64,000 bases of DNA from an uncultured Roseobacter sp. Lineage in GTDB: Bacteria; Pseudomonadota; Alphaproteobacteria; Rhodobacterales; Rhodobacteraceae. The stretch lies in assembly GCF_947495275.1 (NCBI RefSeq), contig NZ_CANLYL010000005.1:124001-188000 (forward strand), read 5' to 3'. Positions 63,564 to 64,000 of the stretch are shown piece after piece. The notes under the pieces are model-generated. The model worked only from the letters and a program-made list of their open reading frames with translations. It was not told where the DNA came from and made no database searches. Position 1 is the first letter of the stretch. Every line of letters starts with the position of its first letter. A program made the translations under genes and the position numbers.

Positions 63564-64000
63564 TTACTTTTCCTGTGTTGCCCCATCGACGGAGACGAAC
63601 CTGTCTTTGACAGCATCCGGGATCGGAAACCGGGCGGATGCGTCATGCGTCAGTAAGACGAGTACACAGTTAAAGCTCGCCCGCAGCGTACCTCCCGACC
63701 AAAGCGTCTGTGCCAGCGTGAAGGATGTATTGCGAAAGGCGGTACAGCCACATGTCACAACGTAGTCTTCATCCATGCGCATTTCCTGACGGTAATGGAT
63801 TTCGCCGGACCTGATGACAATCCTGGGGTCAGTGCCGCGGCCCATGTATCGCGAAATGCCCCATTCCTGCGTGTAGCGGATGCGCAGGCGCTCGAACCAA
63901 TGCATATAAACGGCGTTATTGACGTGATTGAGCACATCGAGTTCGGAGAACCGCACCTGATCGGCCATTGCCAGCGGGGCGGGCGGGGTGATGCCAAGGG
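63564..64000 (-). CDS. Hotdog-fold acyl-CoA thioesterase (5' end may lie outside)
   Basis: A YbgC/4-hydroxybenzoyl-CoA-thioesterase-like protein. VRFSELDVLNHVNNAVYMHWFERLRIRY carries the catalytic Asp and the conserved HVNN. From ATG at 63968 it has 134 residues, but the frame stays open through LGITPPAPLA to the window edge, so the true start may be further upstream. It converges on pgi with 41 bases between. Substrate chain is unknown. Confidence 0.8.
   Translation of the reverse strand, partial: LGITPPAPLAMADQVRFSELDVLNHVNNAVYMHWFERLRIRYTQEWGISRYMGRGTDPRIVIRSGEIHYRQEMRMDEDYVVTCGCTAFRNTSFTLAQTLWSGGTLRASFNCVLVLLTHDASARFPIPDAVKDRFVSVDGATQEK

Noticed and set aside
1-64000. CRISPR arrays, tRNA or rRNA genes, insertion sequences or prophage
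   Set aside because: Reading the gaps on both strands gave no regular spaced repeats, no cloverleaf, no transposase or integrase frame and no phage genes.

Overview
The window looks like ordinary chromosome from a marine member of the Roseobacter group (Rhodobacterales, Alphaproteobacteria). The main reasons are the order dusB-ntrB-ntrC-ntrY-ntrX followed by trkA-trkH-hfq-hflX, NtrC and NtrX proteins that both lack the sigma54-contact loop, an MttB-type methyltransferase, small families typical of this order (DUF6477, DUF6456, Usg), and high GC throughout. The genus cannot be fixed from the sequence alone. About 56 protein genes are supported, packed with many 4-base stop/start overlaps. I see no tRNA, rRNA, CRISPR array, insertion sequence or prophage.

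Layout. Positions 1-9.2 kb: an EamA transporter (cut by the window edge) behind guaA, an MttB-like gene, two small Rhodobacterales families (DUF6477, DUF6456), lipA, a 61-residue protein, a di-haem cytochrome c with a cytochrome c', and hpt. Positions 9.2-13.1 kb: COQ10/RatA-type protein, an MmgE/PrpD protein, and the overlapping string ispD-ispF-pgpA-cinA. Positions 13.3-26.8 kb: the nitrogen-control and potassium block dusB-ntrBC, ntrYX, trkAH, hfq-hflX, interrupted by two reverse-strand genes. Positions 26.8-42.7 kb: rluE-like pseudouridine synthase, penicillin-acylase-type Ntn hydrolase, beta-hydroxyacid dehydrogenase, a SYLF lipoprotein, hemB, a small membrane protein, mfd, a Bcr/CflA exporter, a DsbA-like/acyl-CoA-ligase pair facing an XRE-cupin regulator, and an orphan YejA-type binding protein. 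Positions 42.7-55.2 kb: bdhA with a patatin, DUF502, psuGK, a DUF4198/HupE divergent pair, a ThiE-like gene, trmJ, ctaA, an M32 carboxypeptidase and a DUF2254 protein. Positions 55.4-64 kb: gyrA, usg, an orphan radical SAM gene, zwf-pgl-pgi, and a thioesterase that runs to the window edge.

How the genes work together. NtrBC and NtrYX are two sensor/regulator pairs for nitrogen and redox state. TrkAH imports potassium. Hfq and HflX act after transcription. zwf-pgl-pgi feeds glucose 6-phosphate toward 6-phosphogluconate. ispD-ispF supplies isoprenoids, while ctaA and hemB serve haem. bdhA suggests use of hydroxybutyrate and psuGK breaks down pseudouridine.

No complete, obviously new multi-gene system is visible. 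The best leads are regulatory. One is a 19-bp perfect palindrome with GCC-N9-GGC spacing upstream of dusB-ntrBC. Another is a promoter/hairpin/intrinsic-terminator unit with no annotated gene (42751-42861), which could be a small RNA or an attenuator in front of bdhA. Others are a probably leaderless XRE-cupin gene, overlapping divergent gene starts in a putative metal-uptake pair, and 11-bp tandem repeats between DUF2254 and gyrA.
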